A DNA stretch of 16,282 nt, taken from Hyphomicrobiales bacterium (GTDB taxonomy: Bacteria > Pseudomonadota > Alphaproteobacteria > Rhizobiales > Xanthobacteraceae). Position numbers and translations under genes: made by a program. The notes beneath the pieces are model-generated. The model had not been told where the DNA came from. It saw only the letters and a list, made by a program, of their open reading frames with translations, and ran no database searches. The stretch covers positions 1 to 16,282 of the forward strand of contig PLTE01000098.1 of NCBI GenBank assembly GCA_003164375.1, written 5' to 3'. Shown one piece after another: positions 14,446 to 16,282 of the stretch. The stretch's first letter is position 1, and each line of letters begins with the position of its first letter.

Positions 14446-15453
14446 TTGGTCGAGCGGGCCATAACAGGCATTGGAAGCAGAATCCTCGCCGCCGTGGCGC
14501 TTGTCGCCAGCCTTTGGGCCGGCGCGGCGCGCGCGCAGGATATTGATTGCCAGCGCCTGCGCGCGATCCTGTCGGCGCCCGCCCAGCGCGACCCGCAGAC
14601 GGAGCTCGCCGCCGGCGACATCCGCGCCAAAATCGGCCAGATGATCGCCCACGCCAACGCGATCGGCTGCGAAAACAAGCAGTTCCTGTTCTTCGGTTCG
14701 CCTCCGCCGCCCGAATGCGGCGGTTTGAAAGCGCGCATCGGCGACTTGCGCGCGCAATTGGACAATCAGGCGGCCAGCGGCGTCAGCGGCAACCAGCGCG
14801 CCGCCCTGTTGGCGCGCTACAACGCCTCCTGCCGGGGCGCCGGCAATCCGTTCGGGACCGATTACGGTGAAATTCCCGGCGAAACGCCGCAAGACGCCAA
14901 TGCGCCGGGCCGCGGCTCGCAGGCGGTCTGCGTGCGCACCTGCGACGGTGGCTTCTTCCCGCTGCCTGTTTCGGCCCGCTCCGCCGGAACCGAGCAGTTG
15001 CAGGAATTATGTCAGGCGCTCTGCCCCAATGTCGAAGTGAAGTTGTTCACGCGCAGCCCGTCGCGCGAAATTTCGACGGCCGTGGCGCCAAATGGCGAGG
15101 CCTATGAAGACTTGCCCAACGCCCTCGCCTACACCAAGAAATATGACGCGGCCTGCACCTGCCGTCCCGCCGGCAAGAGCTGGGTGGAGACTTTGGCCCA
15201 TGCCGACGACGTGCTGAGCAAGATGGGCGGCGCCCGCGCCGGCGACCAGACCGTTTCGGAACAACAGGCCAAGGCGCTGTCACAGCCGAAATTGCAAAAG
15301 CCCGGCAAAACAGATGCGCCGGCGCCCATCGCCGCCGCGCCTGTGGTCGCCTCGCCGGCCAAGCCCGCGCCTGCGAAGCCGGGCAAGGTTCTGGAAAATC
15401 CGGGACCGGACGGCGCTTCGCGCCCGGTCCGCGTGGTCGGGCCACAGCTTTAG
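14446..15453 (+). CDS. Exported cysteine-rich DUF2865-like protein
   Basis: The 335-residue protein starts with a Sec signal peptide (hydrophobic core about 12-26, cleavage ARA|QD after residue 30). The mature part has ten cysteines (35, 75, 91, 129, 162, 166, 189, 193, 237, 239), suggesting a periplasmic, disulfide-bonded protein. The segment VCVRTCDGGFFPLPVSA, followed by LCQALCP and later CTCRPAGKSW, matches the DUF2865 pattern common in Hyphomicrobiales. The last 60 residues are Ala/Pro/Lys-rich and low complexity. Translation appears to start at TTG 14446; no ATG or GTG lies in frame near the signal peptide. The gene ends only two bases before the gltX stop on the other strand, leaving no room for a terminator between the two. 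The molecular function is unknown; a cell-envelope role is inferred. Confidence 0.85.
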   Translation: MVERAITGIGSRILAAVALVASLWAGAARAQDIDCQRLRAILSAPAQRDPQTELAAGDIRAKIGQMIAHANAIGCENKQFLFFGSPPPPECGGLKARIGDLRAQLDNQAASGVSGNQRAALLARYNASCRGAGNPFGTDYGEIPGETPQDANAPGRGSQAVCVRTCDGGFFPLPVSARSAGTEQLQELCQALCPNVEVKLFTRSPSREISTAVAPNGEAYEDLPNALAYTKKYDAACTCRPAGKSWVETLAHADDVLSKMGGARAGDQTVSEQQAKALSQPKLQKPGKTDAPAPIAAAPVVASPAKPAPAKPGKVLENPGPDGASRPVRVVGPQL

Positions 15454-15455
15454 GA

Positions 15456-16282
15456 TCAGACTGAGAGTCGCGCCAAAACCTTGTCGCGCCCAATCAACGG
15501 CAGCAGTTTCGCCAGTTCCGGCCCGGCCTCCCGGCCGGTCAGGGCCAGCCGCAGCGGGTGGAACAGGGCCTTGCCCTTCAGGCCAGTCGCCTGCCGGATC
15601 GCGCCAGTCCAGGCGCCCCAGCTCGTCTCATCCCAAGGCCCTGCCGGCAGGTTTTCAAGCGCCGCCTTGCGCAGATCGGGCTCCAGCGGAAAAGCGGCGA
15701 TGTCGCCCTCGACCACGTCGCGCCAGAGAGCGATTTCGCTGAACCGCGCCAGATTGCCTCGCGCACAAAGCCAGAGTTTTTCCGCGCGCTCGCCGGAAAT
15801 GCCGAGCGCCGCCAGCTTTTCCTGCACCGCCTCGAAAGACAGCCCGTGCAGCACGCGCTGCGACAAAGCCAGCAGCTCTTCCTCGTCGAACCGCGCGCTG
15901 CCGCGCGAAATCGCGCCGAGATCGAATAGGGCCGCCAGTTCATCCAGGCTGTGAACGGCCTGCACCGCCAGCGACGAGCCGGTGAGCGTCGCCATGGCGG
16001 CCACGGCCAGAGGCTCGACCTCGGCCTCGCGCAGGCCCGCCAGCGACAGGGCGCCGGTGCGTTTTGACAGGCCCTGCCCGTCTGCGCCGGTGAGCAGATT
16101 GTGATGCGCAAATTGCGGCGCCTGGGCCGCGCCCAAAGCCAGAAAGATCTGGATCTGCACCGCCGTATTGGTGACGTGATCCTCGCCGCGAATGATATGG
16201 GTCACCCCCGATTCCATATCGTCGACCACCGAGGGCAACGTATAGAGATAGGAGCCGTCCTCGCGCACCAGCACCGGGTCGG
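15456..16282 (-). CDS. gltX: Glutamyl-tRNA synthetase, C-terminal part (5' partial)
   Basis: GltX charges tRNA-Glu (or in some bacteria also tRNA-Gln) with glutamate. The window holds about 275 C-terminal residues; the frame stays open to the right edge, so the N-terminal half with the HIGH motif lies outside. Visible class I features are VLVREDGSYLYTLPSVVDD, then IIRGEDHVTNTAVQIQIF, and the KMSKS-loop variant GLSKRTG, followed by the helical anticodon-binding domain to the C-terminus. The presence of that domain excludes the truncated GluQ-type (tRNA-Asp modifying) paralogue. Many alphaproteobacteria have two GltX copies and the fragment does not show which one this is. The gene converges with the DUF2865-like gene with a two-base gap. 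Confidence 0.93.
   Translation of the reverse strand, partial: DPVLVREDGSYLYTLPSVVDDMESGVTHIIRGEDHVTNTAVQIQIFLALGAAQAPQFAHHNLLTGADGQGLSKRTGALSLAGLREAEVEPLAVAAMATLTGSSLAVQAVHSLDELAALFDLGAISRGSARFDEEELLALSQRVLHGLSFEAVQEKLAALGISGERAEKLWLCARGNLARFSEIALWRDVVEGDIAAFPLEPDLRKAALENLPAGPWDETSWGAWTGAIRQATGLKGKALFHPLRLALTGREAGPELAKLLPLIGRDKVLARLSV

Noticed and set aside
13729..14892. 387-codon antisense frame over DAHP synthase and the DUF2865-like gene
   Set aside because: It spans two real genes on the other strand and shows no motif or plausible start; a GC-driven shadow.

Overview
The window is a GC-rich alphaproteobacterial chromosome segment, most likely from the Hyphomicrobiales (Rhizobiales). 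Pointers are an ATP12-type F1-ATPase assembly chaperone, a class II DAHP synthase, a DUF2865-like secreted protein, a DUF2059-like protein directly before a glutathione reductase gene, and an alphaproteobacterial-style GltX. No IS element, phage gene, CRISPR array, tRNA or rRNA was recognised. All functional calls come from reading the translated sequence; no database was searched.

Layout. (1) Positions 2-1641, plus strand: the C-terminal part of an MFS transporter, then a small secreted hypothetical protein. (2) Positions 1786-6498, minus strand: a tight three-gene operon for a 2-oxoacid oxidoreductase. Transcription order is a GltD-like FAD/NAD(P) subunit with two [4Fe-4S] sites, then a fused gamma/alpha subunit, then the TPP/[4Fe-4S] beta subunit. 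(3) Positions 6499-6777: a divergent, locally AT-rich intergenic region with a perfect 18-bp palindrome. (4) Positions 6778-7548, plus: ATP12 chaperone, convergent with moaA. (5) Positions 7583-10078, minus: moaA, a lipoprotein with a PEGA-like segment, and a phosphoglycolate phosphatase-like HAD hydrolase. (6) Positions 10166-14358, plus: rpiA, a DUF2059-like exported protein, gor, and class II DAHP synthase. (7) Positions 14446-15453, plus: a cysteine-rich DUF2865-like exported protein, ending two bases before the 3' end of gltX (minus, running off the right edge).

How the genes work together. Most of the window is housekeeping: pentose phosphate pathway, glutathione recycling, shikimate entry, molybdopterin synthesis, ATP synthase assembly and tRNA charging. 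The distinctive part is the 2-oxoacid oxidoreductase operon. It combines the catalytic subunits of a ferredoxin-type 2-oxoacid oxidoreductase with a flavin/pyridine-nucleotide subunit. This is the set expected for a 2-oxoacid:NAD(P)+ (or NAD(P)H-linked ferredoxin) oxidoreductase, as described for the 2-oxoglutarate:NADP+ oxidoreductase of Azoarcus evansii. I see no wholly new system. The operon's physiological role and its upstream palindrome are the parts most worth following up.
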